Shown one piece after another: positions 1-9,293 of a stretch of DNA of 51,340 nucleotides (position 1 is the first letter of the stretch; each line of letters begins with the position of its first letter). This stretch comes from Eubacterium sp. (GTDB lineage Bacteria; Bacillota_A; Clostridia; Lachnospirales; Lachnospiraceae). A program made the translations under genes and the position numbers. The notes under the pieces were generated by a model. The model saw only the letters and a program-made list of their open reading frames with translations. It was not told the origin of the DNA and searched no databases. Location of the stretch: contig JAMPGN010000005.1 of the NCBI GenBank assembly GCA_023663915.1, positions 1 through 51,340 of the forward strand. Direction: 5' to 3'.

Positions 1-601
1 TGTACTTCTCTCTGGCTAAAGCAACCGCATCTTTATCTAAATGCTCTATGCCTGCCTGTTCCAGCACTCGTTTTGACCAATCCCTGCGCTCCTGTGAACG
101 AATTGCGTCTATCTTGTACTGTTTTAACGGCACAAGACTTTCTCCGGCACGCTCATAATAATTTGTTTTCCAATCAGTAGGTATGCCTGTTGCTGCTGCG
201 GGAATTTTAAACATAAGCACACGATACTCTTTGCCATTCAGAATTGGAAATATCTCGATAATATCATAGAAGGTCATTCCGTTGGTAGTATCTCTGGATA
301 TTTCATATTTGAAACGCTCCAACAGGCTGTTATCACCTTTTTTGTATGCCGTTCCAACAATTTTCTTTACCTTAGTTCCCTGCTCCTCACCAACACCAAA
401 AATAAGCCAGCCATATTGCTGCTGGCGCAGATTTGCTTCATTACTGATTGCTGAAAAATATCTGCCGATTTTATCTGTGTCATAGCCGCCTTTAGCTTCT
501 TTAAATTCGACAATCTCATATTCCCAGCGTTGCATAAGGTTTTCTAAGACTTCATAATATTCGATATCCTTTGCAGATTTATTGTATTTAAAATATGACA
601 T
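1..601 (-). CDS. AlbA_2/Schlafen-type putative DNA- or RNA-binding protein (3' part outside window)
   Basis: The open frame reads from an ATG at 601 down to base 1 without a stop, so about 200 codons are present and the C-terminus lies outside the window. The start MSYFKYNKSAKD is preceded by a GGGAAGG ribosome-binding site. The N-terminal part shows the AlbA_2 (Schlafen AAA_4) pattern: EFKEAKGGYD near residue 35, then FSAISNEANLRQQQYGWLIFGV, in which a short invariant-looking SNEAN precedes a hydrophobic strand and glycine turn. In this family the domain sits in putative transcriptional regulators, often before an RecG-like helicase C-terminal region. The stretch ending LVPLKQYKIDAIRS fits the end of that domain. 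No partner gene is visible here. Domain identity is likely; the cellular role is unknown. Confidence 0.7.
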   Translation of the reverse strand, partial: MSYFKYNKSAKDIEYYEVLENLMQRWEYEIVEFKEAKGGYDTDKIGRYFSAISNEANLRQQQYGWLIFGVGEEQGTKVKKIVGTAYKKGDNSLLERFKYEISRDTTNGMTFYDIIEIFPILNGKEYRVLMFKIPAAATGIPTDWKTNYYERAGESLVPLKQYKIDAIRSQERRDWSKRVLEQAGIEHLDKDAVALAREKY

Positions 602-709
602 AATCTTCCCTTCCCAATTTATTTAAACATTAACAATATTCAAAATTTCCTTCTCTTCACCCATATTATATTTTGCATTAAAAGATCGGTCAATATCGTA
701 TCCATATAC

Positions 710-1849
710 TCAGTTTCTATATGTCTGTCTGTACTGATTCGGTGACATATGATATTTCTCGGCAAAAAGCTTATTAAAAAAAGTACGGTTGGAATATCCC
801 AGGTTATCACAGATATCAGAAATGCTGAGTGTAGTATGAATCAGCATTTCAGCGGCCTTGGCTAACAAAAAAGACCTAATATACTGGTTCAATGTCTTAC
901 CGGAATATTTTTTGACAATGCGGTTTATATAGTCACTGTTATAATTTAGCCGGTTTTCGAGAAATTGACGGTCAATCCGTTCACTGCAAGATTCTATCAG
1001 CAGACTGATATCCTGAAATAACTGTTCTTCTTTTGAAAACGGAAGCTGATGAACCTGGATCTCATAATTTTCCTGGGAACTTAGAAGCGAAAAAAATTTG
1101 CAAAAATAACCTTTAATAATATAAGGACTTCCGCTTGCCTTTTCTTCCAGTTCTGACATGATCACATTGATAATAACGTTGATCTGGCTTAAACATGATT
1201 TGGGAAGGGCTGCCGGATGGGTAAAATCTATATATCTCTTAGACGGAAGGTACTGACCGGGTTCATTCGGATGCAGGAACAGGTCCCAGTAGGAACATTG
1301 GGAAAGATTGACATCATTTCCATCCGGATAATGAATGATATTCTGAGAAAATAAATCGATTAAATAATTCTCTTTAAGCATAAATAAGACGATTTCATAA
1401 TCCGTGCCAAAAAGCTCTCTATGTTTAATGCTTCTATTGCAGATACAGCATTCTCCGGCATGGTATTCCACAATTTCATTTTCAATCTGAAGTCTTAAAG
1501 TTCCCGAAAGAACACAAGTGATTTCAAAAAAATCATGTATATGTAAAGGTCGCTCCCCTAAGCGCTTAAATTCATCTATGGAAGAAAACACATAATCATG
1601 GGAATATTCGGTAAATGACAACATAGTTGCCCTGTTCGCGTGCTGGTTAAAGCATTCATATAGGATCATATATGGTGCATCAATTTCAAGATTTTCCAAA
1701 ACACTGCTGCCAAAATTATGATAAACCAATGCGGAATGTTCTATTCCCCAATAATGAAGGAAATCCTTCTGCGAGATCCAGTGTCCGAAAGAAGCGGTAT
1801 CCTGCTGGAAATGATGTTGATAGGTATCCTTGAAGGTCTGTTCTGACAT
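710..1849 (-). CDS. AraC-family transcriptional regulator (379 aa)
   Basis: The C-terminal ~100 residues form a classic AraC/XylS double helix-turn-helix: AKAAEMLIHTTLSISDICDN, then GYSNRTFFNKLFAEKYHMSP and the closing YRQTYRN. The N-terminal half carries a cupin-like sensing region (HIHDFFEITCVLSGTLRLQI, then YHAGECCICNRSIKH), where a sugar or other ligand would bind. The frame extends to 1906, but the ATG at 1849 (MSEQTFKD) has GGAGAT six bases upstream and is preferred. The gene is divergent from the sugar ABC operon at 2094, and the shared 244-bp gap holds direct repeats (1962-1975 and 1994-2005) suited to an AraC dimer. Inferred role: activation of that import operon in response to its substrate. 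Family assignment is firm; ligand unknown. Confidence 0.9.
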   Translation of the reverse strand: MSEQTFKDTYQHHFQQDTASFGHWISQKDFLHYWGIEHSALVYHNFGSSVLENLEIDAPYMILYECFNQHANRATMLSFTEYSHDYVFSSIDEFKRLGERPLHIHDFFEITCVLSGTLRLQIENEIVEYHAGECCICNRSIKHRELFGTDYEIVLFMLKENYLIDLFSQNIIHYPDGNDVNLSQCSYWDLFLHPNEPGQYLPSKRYIDFTHPAALPKSCLSQINVIINVIMSELEEKASGSPYIIKGYFCKFFSLLSSQENYEIQVHQLPFSKEEQLFQDISLLIESCSERIDRQFLENRLNYNSDYINRIVKKYSGKTLNQYIRSFLLAKAAEMLIHTTLSISDICDNLGYSNRTFFNKLFAEKYHMSPNQYRQTYRN

Positions 1850-1961
1850 AAATATCTCCATTCTGATCCGATTTGTTCTAAAGTAAATCCGTAAATCACT
1901 CATCAAGACCGGAAATTAAACTAAATTTATCATATTCAATAGTCTAAATAGGTTACAAATT

Positions 1962-2018
1962 GTGACAAAATATTCTGATTCCGACATTTAAGAGTGACCA
2001 TATTCAGTCTATTATAAT
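1962..2018 (+). promoter_or_regulatory. Candidate AraC-type activated promoter of the ABC operon
   Basis: A consensus -10 TATAAT lies at 2013-2018, but no convincing -35 sits 17 bp upstream, which is typical of an activator-dependent promoter. Two direct repeats, GTGACAAAATATTC at 1962-1975 and GTGACCATATTC at 1994-2005, start 32 bp apart (three helical turns). The second ends just upstream of the -10. These are plausible half-sites for the divergent AraC regulator; this is inference from spacing and repetition only. Confidence 0.45.
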
Positions 2019-2093
2019 TTTAACAAAAATGCAATAGCAACTTTGAGACTGTCTATAAAACTGTTATTGAAGAAATGGAGGTGGAAATATTTT

Positions 2094-3602
2094 ATGGAAA
2101 AAGAATTGCTATTGTCTGCCAAGGGAGTCAATAAATCTTTTGGAGCAACTCGTGCACTCATCGATGTTGACGTATATGTCAAACGTGGAGAGATCCGCGG
2201 ATTAATCGGTGAGAATGGTTCGGGTAAATCAACATTTTCTTCCATTGTAGCCGGTGCACAGAAGGAGGATAGCGGAAGTTTTATTCTGAAAGGCGAGGAG
2301 TATCATCCACAGAGCATGGTCGATGCCCAGCAGCACGGCATCAGCATGATCATTCAGGAGATGGGTACGATCAGCGGTATTACGGTAGCATCCAATATTT
2401 TTGCAGGGCGTTTGGAAGAATTTGCAAGGTTTGGTCTGCTTGACTGGAAAAAAATCAACGCAGAGGCAGACAAGATACTGGCGGATATCGGTGTCCCGGA
2501 AATCAAAGGCGATATGATGGTTGATGATCTGAATTTTGAGGATCGAAAGATTGTTGAGATTGCCCGTGCGATGTCCACGGACCCGGACTTACTGATCATA
2601 GACGAGACAACCACGGCATTGGCAACCAAGGGACGCCGGCTGATCTACAAGCTGATCGAAAAAATGCATGAAGAAAATAAAGCTGTTTTGTTTATCAGCC
2701 ATGACCTGGATGAACTGATGGAAGTATGTAATACGATCACCGTACTGCGAGACGGCGTTATCATTGACACGTTAGACAAAAGTAATATGTCGATCGAACT
2801 GATGCGTAGATTAATGGTCGGGCGTGAATTGGTCGGAAGTTATTACAGAGATGATTTTGACGGCTCATGCAGCGATGAAGTCGTGCTGGAAGCAAAACAG
2901 ATTTCATTAAGACCCGCGTTTAAGAACGTCAGTCTTAAGGTACACAAGGGAGAAATCCTGGGACTAGGTGGATTATCAGACTGCGGTATGCATGAAATCG
3001 GAAAGGTGCTTTTTGGAATCGAAAAGCCACTCACCGGAGAAGTAAAGTTAGTCACCAGAGATAAGGAAGTAACCGATTCTGTCATGGCAGTGCAAAATGG
3101 AATGGCATATATATCGAAAGACAGAGATAAGGAGTCCGTCATTTTAGGTTCTTCCATCGAAAGTAATATTGTACTTCCGGCTTTAAAAGACATGCAGCAG
3201 AAGGGAACCGGATACATTTCCAAAAAGAAAGAAAAGGATCTGTCGGATCAGCAGATCAAAGCAATGTCAATTAAATGCAGGAACGGAAAACAGCTCGTAA
3301 AAGAACTTTCGGGAGGAAATAAACAGAAAGTGGTTTTTTCTAAATGGCTGGGAACAGATTCGGACATACTGATCCTCGATTGTCCTACCAGAGGTATTGA
3401 TGTAGGCGTCAAGGCAGATATGTACAAACTGATGATGGAGCTGAAACGTCAGGGAAAGGCAATCATTATGATTTCGGAAGAACTTCTGGAGCTGATTGGT
3501 ATGAGTGACCGCATTATGTTATTCAAGGAAGGACAGTTCAGCAAAGAGCTGCATAGAAGTGCAGACCTGGATGAAAAAGCTGTAATAGAATACATTATTT
3601 AG
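2094..3602 (+). CDS. Sugar ABC transporter ATP-binding protein, MglA/RbsA type (502 aa)
   Basis: Two fused nucleotide-binding domains energise uptake by the two permeases downstream. The first has Walker A GENGSGKST at residues 39-47 and Walker B LLIIDETTTALA, but its ABC signature is degenerate (LNFEDRKIVEIARA instead of LSGGQ). The second has a degenerate Walker A (GGLSDCGMHEIG) and an intact signature ELSGGNKQKVVFSKWL with Walker B ILILDCPTRGIDVG. As in the MglA/RbsA family, Walker A of half 1 with the signature of half 2 gives a single competent ATP site. ATG at 2094 is chosen over the longer frame from 2043 because GGAGGTGG precedes it. It is first in an operon with gaps of 16-110 bp. 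Confidence 0.92.
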   Translation: MEKELLLSAKGVNKSFGATRALIDVDVYVKRGEIRGLIGENGSGKSTFSSIVAGAQKEDSGSFILKGEEYHPQSMVDAQQHGISMIIQEMGTISGITVASNIFAGRLEEFARFGLLDWKKINAEADKILADIGVPEIKGDMMVDDLNFEDRKIVEIARAMSTDPDLLIIDETTTALATKGRRLIYKLIEKMHEENKAVLFISHDLDELMEVCNTITVLRDGVIIDTLDKSNMSIELMRRLMVGRELVGSYYRDDFDGSCSDEVVLEAKQISLRPAFKNVSLKVHKGEILGLGGLSDCGMHEIGKVLFGIEKPLTGEVKLVTRDKEVTDSVMAVQNGMAYISKDRDKESVILGSSIESNIVLPALKDMQQKGTGYISKKKEKDLSDQQIKAMSIKCRNGKQLVKELSGGNKQKVVFSKWLGTDSDILILDCPTRGIDVGVKADMYKLMMELKRQGKAIIMISEELLELIGMSDRIMLFKEGQFSKELHRSADLDEKAVIEYII

Positions 3603-3618
3603 AAAGGAATGATAGAGT

Positions 3619-4620
3619 ATGGCGGATAATTCTGCAATCAGGCATAGTGAAAAAAACGAAGCGATTCAGGCTGAACTGGAAAAGAAAGCGGCGCGCAAAG
3701 ATGCGTTAGGACGGATTGTACCCTACTTCGGGCTTATATTTATCATCTTGTTTTTCACGATTGTGACAGGCGGCACATTCATCGGAACGGATAATCTGGG
3801 GAATCTGGTCAACCAAGGATTTGTCCTCTGTATGATTGCCATTGGATCGTCTTTCGTGTACGCGCATGGCGGAATGGATTTTTCGATCGGCGCTGTCGCA
3901 GGAGTGGCGCAGTTGGTCTGTGGTCTTATGATCTTAAAAGGAATGCCGATCTGGATGTGCGTTTTGCTTACCATCCTAGTCTGCATTGCTGGTGCGTTCT
4001 GCACGGCGGGAATCACACTGCTTATGGGTGTGCCGGTGTTTATCGGATCTATGTGCGTGCGAACTTCGTTTCAAGGCATCTTAAAAACTTTTTGTCAGTC
4101 CAGCGATATTGCCATTGATTTTGAAAAGTACAATTACATCAATAATGTAGGAATTAAGGCAGTTATTTTGGTGATAGCCATTTTACTTGGATATTATCTT
4201 TTTAACTACACGGTAATCGGTAAGTATAACAAGGCGCTGGGCGGTAATCCCCGGACGGCGGAACAAGCAGGCGTGGGAAGAAAGAAATGGATTTACATAG
4301 CATTTATTTTAATGGGTATCTGTGTAGGAATTGCATCTGTATTTGCTTTTTTCAGGACAGGCAAGGTAAATGCTTACTCAGGCAACGGATATGAGTTCAA
4401 TATCATGATGGCAATCGCCCTGGGTGGATTCCCGATGGCTGGCGGAGAAAAGAGTAAAATTTCATCGGCAATCGTCGGTGCGTTGACAGTTACCTGTCTG
4501 TCGAACGGACTTGGATTGTGGGGACTGGATGCGACTTTGATTTCGGGCGTAAAGGGAGCCTTGTTTGTATTGATCGTGGCGTTGTCCTATGACCGAAGCG
4601 CAGGAAAACTGGTTAATTAA
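3619..4620 (+). CDS. Sugar ABC transporter permease, RbsC/BPD_transp_2 type (333 aa)
   Basis: A polytopic membrane protein with about eight to ten hydrophobic segments; the first spans GLIFIILFFTIVTGG near residues 38-52. The short motif GGMDFSIGAVAGVAQLV is the family hallmark of RbsC/AraH/XylH permeases (normally GGIDLSVG), and the late GGFPMAGG loop matches the EAA-like coupling region. The N-terminal 30 residues are charged and cytoplasmic. It starts 16 bp after the ATPase stop behind AGAAAGGAATG. It is half of a heterodimeric channel; the other half is the permease at 6032. The imported sugar cannot be told from the sequence. Confidence 0.9.
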   Translation: MADNSAIRHSEKNEAIQAELEKKAARKDALGRIVPYFGLIFIILFFTIVTGGTFIGTDNLGNLVNQGFVLCMIAIGSSFVYAHGGMDFSIGAVAGVAQLVCGLMILKGMPIWMCVLLTILVCIAGAFCTAGITLLMGVPVFIGSMCVRTSFQGILKTFCQSSDIAIDFEKYNYINNVGIKAVILVIAILLGYYLFNYTVIGKYNKALGGNPRTAEQAGVGRKKWIYIAFILMGICVGIASVFAFFRTGKVNAYSGNGYEFNIMMAIALGGFPMAGGEKSKISSAIVGALTVTCLSNGLGLWGLDATLISGVKGALFVLIVALSYDRSAGKLVN

Positions 4621-4711
4621 ACATCGTAACCGGCGATTACGGCAGCAATGGCAGCAACATTCAACAAAGAAGGAAAAATAAAATAACAAACAGAAAAGAA
4701 AGGAACATATC

Positions 4712-5947
4712 ATGAAAAAATTAGCAGCATTGATATTAGCAGGAACCATGGTATTTTCGCTGGCAGCGTGCGGAAATACGGCGGCGGAAAGCAGCAGCAC
4801 GGCAACAGAAGAGGCAGACACACAGGAAACTGCATCGGAAGAAGGAGAAGCGGTCGCAGCGGAAGGCGAAACAGAAACAACAGGATCGGGAGAGGTATAT
4901 TTTGAGCCGGGAGAATTGACGGTTGCAAATGCGGAGGAGCTTCCGCATTATAAGATAGCATTTTCCTATTATTCTTTTGCCGATAAATTAGGATTGCAGT
5001 TTAGGGAAAGCATTAATTATCTTTGCAATGCATATAACTGCGAAGCGGTATTTTTTGAATCCGGCATGGGTGATGAGGCAGTTACCAATATCGAGTCCGT
5101 TCTAGCGGCTGGCGATATAGACGGTGTGATCTATGTAGGGGCAACGCCTTCTGTCGTGGCGGTTGCGGAGAAGTATGAGGTTCCTTATGTAGCTGTCTGT
5201 GGATTTGCTTCCTTGGATGAAGAGATTAATACACTGGGAAGTTATAATTATTTCTTAGGATGCGTCATGGATGATGATGTATGGGCTGGTGAACATGCGA
5301 TGCAGGCTTTATATGATGCAGGATGTAGAAGTGTATGCTTTTCCGGCGCTACACAGGGAATGTTGAAGAGCCACGACGACCGTGCATCGGCATATCTGGA
5401 TTATATCGCATCACATGATGATATGTCTTCTTTGACAGAGTCTTATACCATGATGGAGACGGCAAATGATATTTCTACTTTTGCGGCTTCCTTTGCGGGT
5501 ATCATGGATGGTATCTTCTTTACAGCCGGGTCGGATGCAATCTATCTGACGATGGAAACAGAAGGAATTGCGGATGGTTCAGTAAAGATCGCAGCGGTTG
5601 ATATTTCCAGCCAGACGGGTACTTATTTCAAGAATGGAACGCAGGTATGGACCTGTGGAGGGCAGTATGGTTCGGCAGAAATGGGATTCGCAGTGCTTTA
5701 CAGCTATCTGGCAGATGGCACTAAGATTATTACGGATACAAAGACACCTGTGATACGTCAGTACCTTGAGATAACAAGTTATGATGATTATGAAAAATAT
5801 TGTCAGTATGTCGAAGGAAGCACTCCTGTCTATACGGCAGATGAACTGGCAGCGTATATTCCTTTCTTTACAGAAGGAGCTGACCTTGCCGCTTATGAGG
5901 CAGAGGCAGTTAATTATTCCATTGAATCTTTAGGCTCCCGCAGATAG
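4712..5947 (+). CDS. Sugar ABC transporter substrate-binding lipoprotein (411 aa)
   Basis: The N-terminus MKKLAALILAGTMVFSLAAC is a lipoprotein signal with lipobox LAAC (Cys20), followed by a Ser/Thr/Glu-rich linker to about residue 75. The globular part has the Peripla_BP_4 (ribose/galactose-binding) look: HYKIAFSYYSFADKLGLQFR, later DIDGVIYVGATPSVVAVAEK, and a third-strand hinge VKIAAVDISSQTGTYF. It would sit lipid-anchored outside the membrane and deliver substrate to the permease pair. The ribosome-binding site AAAGGAA precedes the ATG. The spacer from 4621 to 4711 contains no gene. Binding-protein family is clear; ligand not assignable. Confidence 0.9.
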   Translation: MKKLAALILAGTMVFSLAACGNTAAESSSTATEEADTQETASEEGEAVAAEGETETTGSGEVYFEPGELTVANAEELPHYKIAFSYYSFADKLGLQFRESINYLCNAYNCEAVFFESGMGDEAVTNIESVLAAGDIDGVIYVGATPSVVAVAEKYEVPYVAVCGFASLDEEINTLGSYNYFLGCVMDDDVWAGEHAMQALYDAGCRSVCFSGATQGMLKSHDDRASAYLDYIASHDDMSSLTESYTMMETANDISTFAASFAGIMDGIFFTAGSDAIYLTMETEGIADGSVKIAAVDISSQTGTYFKNGTQVWTCGGQYGSAEMGFAVLYSYLADGTKIITDTKTPVIRQYLEITSYDDYEKYCQYVEGSTPVYTADELAAYIPFFTEGADLAAYEAEAVNYSIESLGSRR

Positions 5948-6031
5948 TATTTTAACTGATCGTATTATGGCAGGAAAGAGATTTGAATGCTTTCCTGCCA
6001 TAGGAATACATCGTATAGAGAGGTGATTTTA

Positions 6032-7033
6032 TTGAAACAGCAATCCAAGATTTTATACAATTTGAAAAGACTTGTATTTTCATTGATTATTCCGGTGGGT
6101 ATGTGGGCGGTATTTGCTATTGCCAGCGGAGGCAGGACGGCTTCAAAAGCTATGTTGATCACCACATTACGTCAAAGCGTCATGCCATCCATTATCTGTT
6201 ATGGCCTGATGTTGAATATGGAGGTCGGCATGATGAACTTTGCCGCAGGAGGAATGATGCTTTGCGGATGTATTGTCGGAGGCAATCTCGCCAAGCTGAC
6301 TTCAACGGGTATTCCAGAACTTATTTTCTTCTGTGTCCTGGTCTGTATAATCGAGGGAGTTGTAGTAGGCGTTTTATACAGGCTTATGCATGTGCCAAGT
6401 ATTGTGCTGACCATCGGGTTAATGCTTTTGTTTGAGGCGCTGCCGAAAGTGATTTATTCGGAAGGACTAAACCTGACCGCCGACTATACCTATCTGACAA
6501 GGAATCCTTATTGTTTTTATGTATTGACAATCTGTCTGATTATCTTTTACATTATTTATAATAAGACGGCATTTGGACATAACCTGAGAGCGGTCGGCAG
6601 CAACCAGGCGATCTCGAACAGTGTAGGGTTAGACAGTGATAAGATTAAGTTCATGTCCTATATACTTGGTGCGGCTTTTCTTGGAATCGGCGCTATGCTG
6701 TATGCAAGCTCGAACGGGGAAATCCGTAACGTGACCACATTAGGTTCCATGTCCATTATGATGGATGGATTTATGGGAATGTTCATTGCTATTTTTATTG
6801 CGCAGTTTTGCGATATGTCTTTCGCGGTTGTGTTTGGGGTATTTGCCATGAAGATGCTGTCCAATGGATTTGTTGCATTAGGAATGTCTTCTACGATAAG
6901 AGATATTGTACAGGGTGTTATTTTGTTGGTTCTGATGGTGATATCCGCCAATGCGGGACTAATTGAAAATATCCGCTCAGACAAAGCTTTCCAGAAAGAG
7001 TGCAACGAATTGTATGAGAAAGGAACCGTATAA
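6032..7033 (+). CDS. Second sugar ABC transporter permease (333 aa, TTG start)
   Basis: A polytopic permease of the BPD_transp_2 family, distant paralogue of the one at 3619 and of identical length. The family motif appears in altered form as MEVGMMNFAAGGMMLCGCIVGG. Transmembrane segments start at FSLIIPVGMWAVFAIASGG. The frame is open from an ATG at 5987, but the TTG at 6032 has AGAGGTGA six bases upstream, so the protein probably begins LKQQSKIL (Met-initiated). Two different permeases in one operon imply a heterodimeric channel. The start-codon choice is inference; the function is well supported by context. Confidence 0.88.
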   Translation: MKQQSKILYNLKRLVFSLIIPVGMWAVFAIASGGRTASKAMLITTLRQSVMPSIICYGLMLNMEVGMMNFAAGGMMLCGCIVGGNLAKLTSTGIPELIFFCVLVCIIEGVVVGVLYRLMHVPSIVLTIGLMLLFEALPKVIYSEGLNLTADYTYLTRNPYCFYVLTICLIIFYIIYNKTAFGHNLRAVGSNQAISNSVGLDSDKIKFMSYILGAAFLGIGAMLYASSNGEIRNVTTLGSMSIMMDGFMGMFIAIFIAQFCDMSFAVVFGVFAMKMLSNGFVALGMSSTIRDIVQGVILLVLMVISANAGLIENIRSDKAFQKECNELYEKGTV

Positions 7034-7093
7034 AAAGCATCGGGCAGAGGAAAATCCGGGAATGCGGACAGAGAAGAAAGGAGAAGAAGGTAT

Positions 7094-9097
7094 ATGGATA
7101 TTTATGTATCTGCAAATGCAGGCAGAAACGGATGGGGATCAAAAGAAGCGCCTTACAAGACTATTTCTGAGGCCGCTAAAGTTGCGAAGGCAGGTGACAC
7201 AGTGATTGTTGCGCCAGGTATTTATCGTGAATATGTGGACCCTGTCAATGCCGGAACAGAAGAAGAAAGGATCGTTTATAAGAGCGAGAAGCCGCTCGGA
7301 GCAGTGATTACGGGCGCAGAAACCGTCAAAAATTGGGTGAAATATCAGGATAATGTATGGACCTGCCGTATCGATAACGGGGTGTTTGGTAATTACAATC
7401 CTTATACAACCTTTGTGGAAGGCGACTGGTATTTCGCTCCTGTTGTAAGACATACGGGTGCGGTCTATCTGAATGACCGGCAGCTCTATGAAACAGAAAC
7501 CTTGGAAGAATGTATCAAGGGCGAAGTCTATGCCCCTTCCTGGGAGCCGGAATGGTCTGTCTACAAATGGTATACGGAGCAGGAAGGCGGCGAAACAGTA
7601 ATTTATGCAAACTTCCAAGGGAAAGATCCCAATGAAGAAAATGTGGAGATCAATGTACGCCGTAATTGCTTTATGCCGTCCAAAACGGGCGTCGGATATA
7701 TTACTTTCAGCGGTTTTAACGTGAGTAAGGCAGCTACGACTTGGGCGCCTCCCGCAGCTTACCAGGACGGAATGATTGGTCCGCATTGGTCAAAGGGCTG
7801 GATCATTGAAGACTGCGAGATCAGCAACAGCAAGTGCTGCGGAATTTCCTTAGGGAAATATTACGACGAGGAGAACGATCATTATTTCACCAGAAAGTAC
7901 GTCAAAAGTCCTACGCAGATGGAACGAGATGCCGTATGCCGTGGACAGTATCATGGATGGCTGAAGGAAAATGTGGGAAGTCATATCGTAAGACGCTGCC
8001 ATATTCATCATTGTGAGCAGACTGGCATTGTAGGCCGTATGGGATGTGTTTTTAGTCTGATCGAAGATAATCACATCCATAATATCAACAATATGCAGCA
8101 GTTAGGCGGGGCGGAAATAGCCGGAATTAAATTCCACGCAGCGATTGATGTGGTACTTCGCCGCAACCATATCCATCATTCAACCATGGGAATCTGGTGC
8201 GACTGGCAGGCACAGGGAACCCGCATAACGCAAAATCTGTTCCATGACAATCATGCACCGGAGAACGCGGAGTCTGCAATGGGCGCCATGATGAGCCAAG
8301 ATGTGTTTATCGAGGTAGGGCATGGTCCCACTTTGATCGATAACAATATTATGTTATCAAAAGCTTCCGTGCGTATTGCGACGGAAGGCGTCGCATGCGT
8401 ACATAACCTGATCTTAGGAGCTTTTACGGCAGTAGGAGGAGGCACTGATAACATTGTAAACGGAGTGAACCAGCCTCGTTACACCCCGTATCATATCCGC
8501 CACCGCACAGAAGTGGCAGGGTTTATGACGATTCTTCATGGCGACGATCGTATTTATAACAATATTTTTGTACAAAACTGGCCGGTGACAGAAGTGGAAG
8601 TCAAAGAAGATATGGGCTTCATGATGGCAGATAACCAGGTGGTAGGTACGGAAGTATTTGACGATTATCCGACTTATGAGGAATGGATCGAGAAATTTGA
8701 GATGGATAAGCCCGCTAACATGTTCAAGCTGACCGAACAGCATTTTGCGCATTTACCAGTCTGGGTAAACGGAAATGTTTATTTCAACGGAGCAAAAGCA
8801 TGTAAAAATGAAAAGTCAAACCTTGTGGATGACCAGAATAAAGTATATGTAGAACTGGAAGAGAAGGAAGACGGCTATTTCCTGAAAACGAATGTTTATG
8901 ATTTCATAGGAGATTATAGGACTGGCATCATTACCAGTGATATTCTGGGATATGCTTTTGAACCGGAACAGAGATTTGAGAATCCAGACGGAAGTGCCAT
9001 TATCTTTAATGAGGATTATCTGGGCGAACACCACGGGCTATCTGCGATGCCGGGACCTTTCGCCATCGGCAGGACAGAGAGTGGGAAGCTGTGCTAG
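7094..9097 (+). CDS. Right-handed parallel beta-helix protein, probable intracellular carbohydrate-active enzyme (667 aa)
   Basis: The N-terminus matches the DUF1565/pectate-lyase-fold entry: DIYVSANAGRNGWGSKEAPY, then a KAGDTVIVAPGIYREY turn. The middle holds repeated beta-helix rungs rich in Asn and His, such as IEDCEISNSKCCGISLG (about residues 238-254), IVRRCHIHHCEQTGIVGRMG and LRRNHIHHSTMGIWCDW. No signal peptide or membrane segment is present, so it should act in the cytoplasm on what the ABC system imports. It closes the operon, 60 bp after the permease, behind GGAGAAGAAGG, and is followed by a terminator. This fold is used by polysaccharide lyases, epimerases and glycosidases; the specific reaction is unknown. 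Confidence 0.82.
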   Translation: MDIYVSANAGRNGWGSKEAPYKTISEAAKVAKAGDTVIVAPGIYREYVDPVNAGTEEERIVYKSEKPLGAVITGAETVKNWVKYQDNVWTCRIDNGVFGNYNPYTTFVEGDWYFAPVVRHTGAVYLNDRQLYETETLEECIKGEVYAPSWEPEWSVYKWYTEQEGGETVIYANFQGKDPNEENVEINVRRNCFMPSKTGVGYITFSGFNVSKAATTWAPPAAYQDGMIGPHWSKGWIIEDCEISNSKCCGISLGKYYDEENDHYFTRKYVKSPTQMERDAVCRGQYHGWLKENVGSHIVRRCHIHHCEQTGIVGRMGCVFSLIEDNHIHNINNMQQLGGAEIAGIKFHAAIDVVLRRNHIHHSTMGIWCDWQAQGTRITQNLFHDNHAPENAESAMGAMMSQDVFIEVGHGPTLIDNNIMLSKASVRIATEGVACVHNLILGAFTAVGGGTDNIVNGVNQPRYTPYHIRHRTEVAGFMTILHGDDRIYNNIFVQNWPVTEVEVKEDMGFMMADNQVVGTEVFDDYPTYEEWIEKFEMDKPANMFKLTEQHFAHLPVWVNGNVYFNGAKACKNEKSNLVDDQNKVYVELEEKEDGYFLKTNVYDFIGDYRTGIITSDILGYAFEPEQRFENPDGSAIIFNEDYLGEHHGLSAMPGPFAIGRTESGKLC

Positions 9098-9162
9098 GGT
9101 TGTATAGGGGATCGCTTTAGAAAAGATTCTCTTACGATCAAATAGGCTGATAGCTAAAGTAA

Positions 9163-9210
9163 TTAAGAGAAGAAACCGTGTGGGAATAATGCGGTTTCTT
9201 CTCTCTTTTA
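9163..9210 (+). terminator. Rho-independent terminator after the ABC/beta-helix operon
   Basis: Bases 9167-9178 (GAGAAGAAACCG) pair perfectly with 9192-9203 (CGGTTTCTTCTC), with a 13-nt loop and a following TCTTTTAT tract. The position, 70 bp after the last stop codon, fits the end of the operon. It also cuts into the end of the HEPN remnant on the other strand. Confidence 0.85.
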
Positions 9211-9239
9211 TGTAAATAGAAAATCCGTCTGATCTGCAT

Positions 9240-9293
9240 TTACATACTTTTTTCATAGATTCTTTTGACACGCTGTTCCTCTGAATATTTCAT
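9240..9293 (-). pseudogene. 17-codon remnant of a gene translationally coupled to the nucleotidyltransferase (possible HEPN partner)
   Basis: On the minus strand an ATG overlaps the stop of the nucleotidyltransferase gene in an ATGA junction, the usual arrangement of MNT-HEPN pairs. It reads MKYSEEQRVKRIYEKSM and then meets TAA, and the operon terminator follows within 30 bp. The peptide resembles the charged first helix of DUF86/HEPN proteins. I infer that the partner was deleted after codon 17. It could also be a chance short frame; the overlap geometry is the main argument. Confidence 0.4.

Noticed and set aside
6963..7205. 80-codon plus-strand frame overlapping the permease end and beta-helix start
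   Set aside because: Out of frame with both flanking genes, and it contains their coding sequence; no own ribosome-binding site.
7139..7786. Minus-strand frame of 215 codons inside the beta-helix gene
   Set aside because: No ribosome-binding site and no recognisable family. It is a shadow of the well-supported plus-strand gene.
9038..9271. 77-codon minus-strand frame after the beta-helix gene
   Set aside because: It runs through the terminator hairpin and out of frame with the HEPN remnant; no family features.
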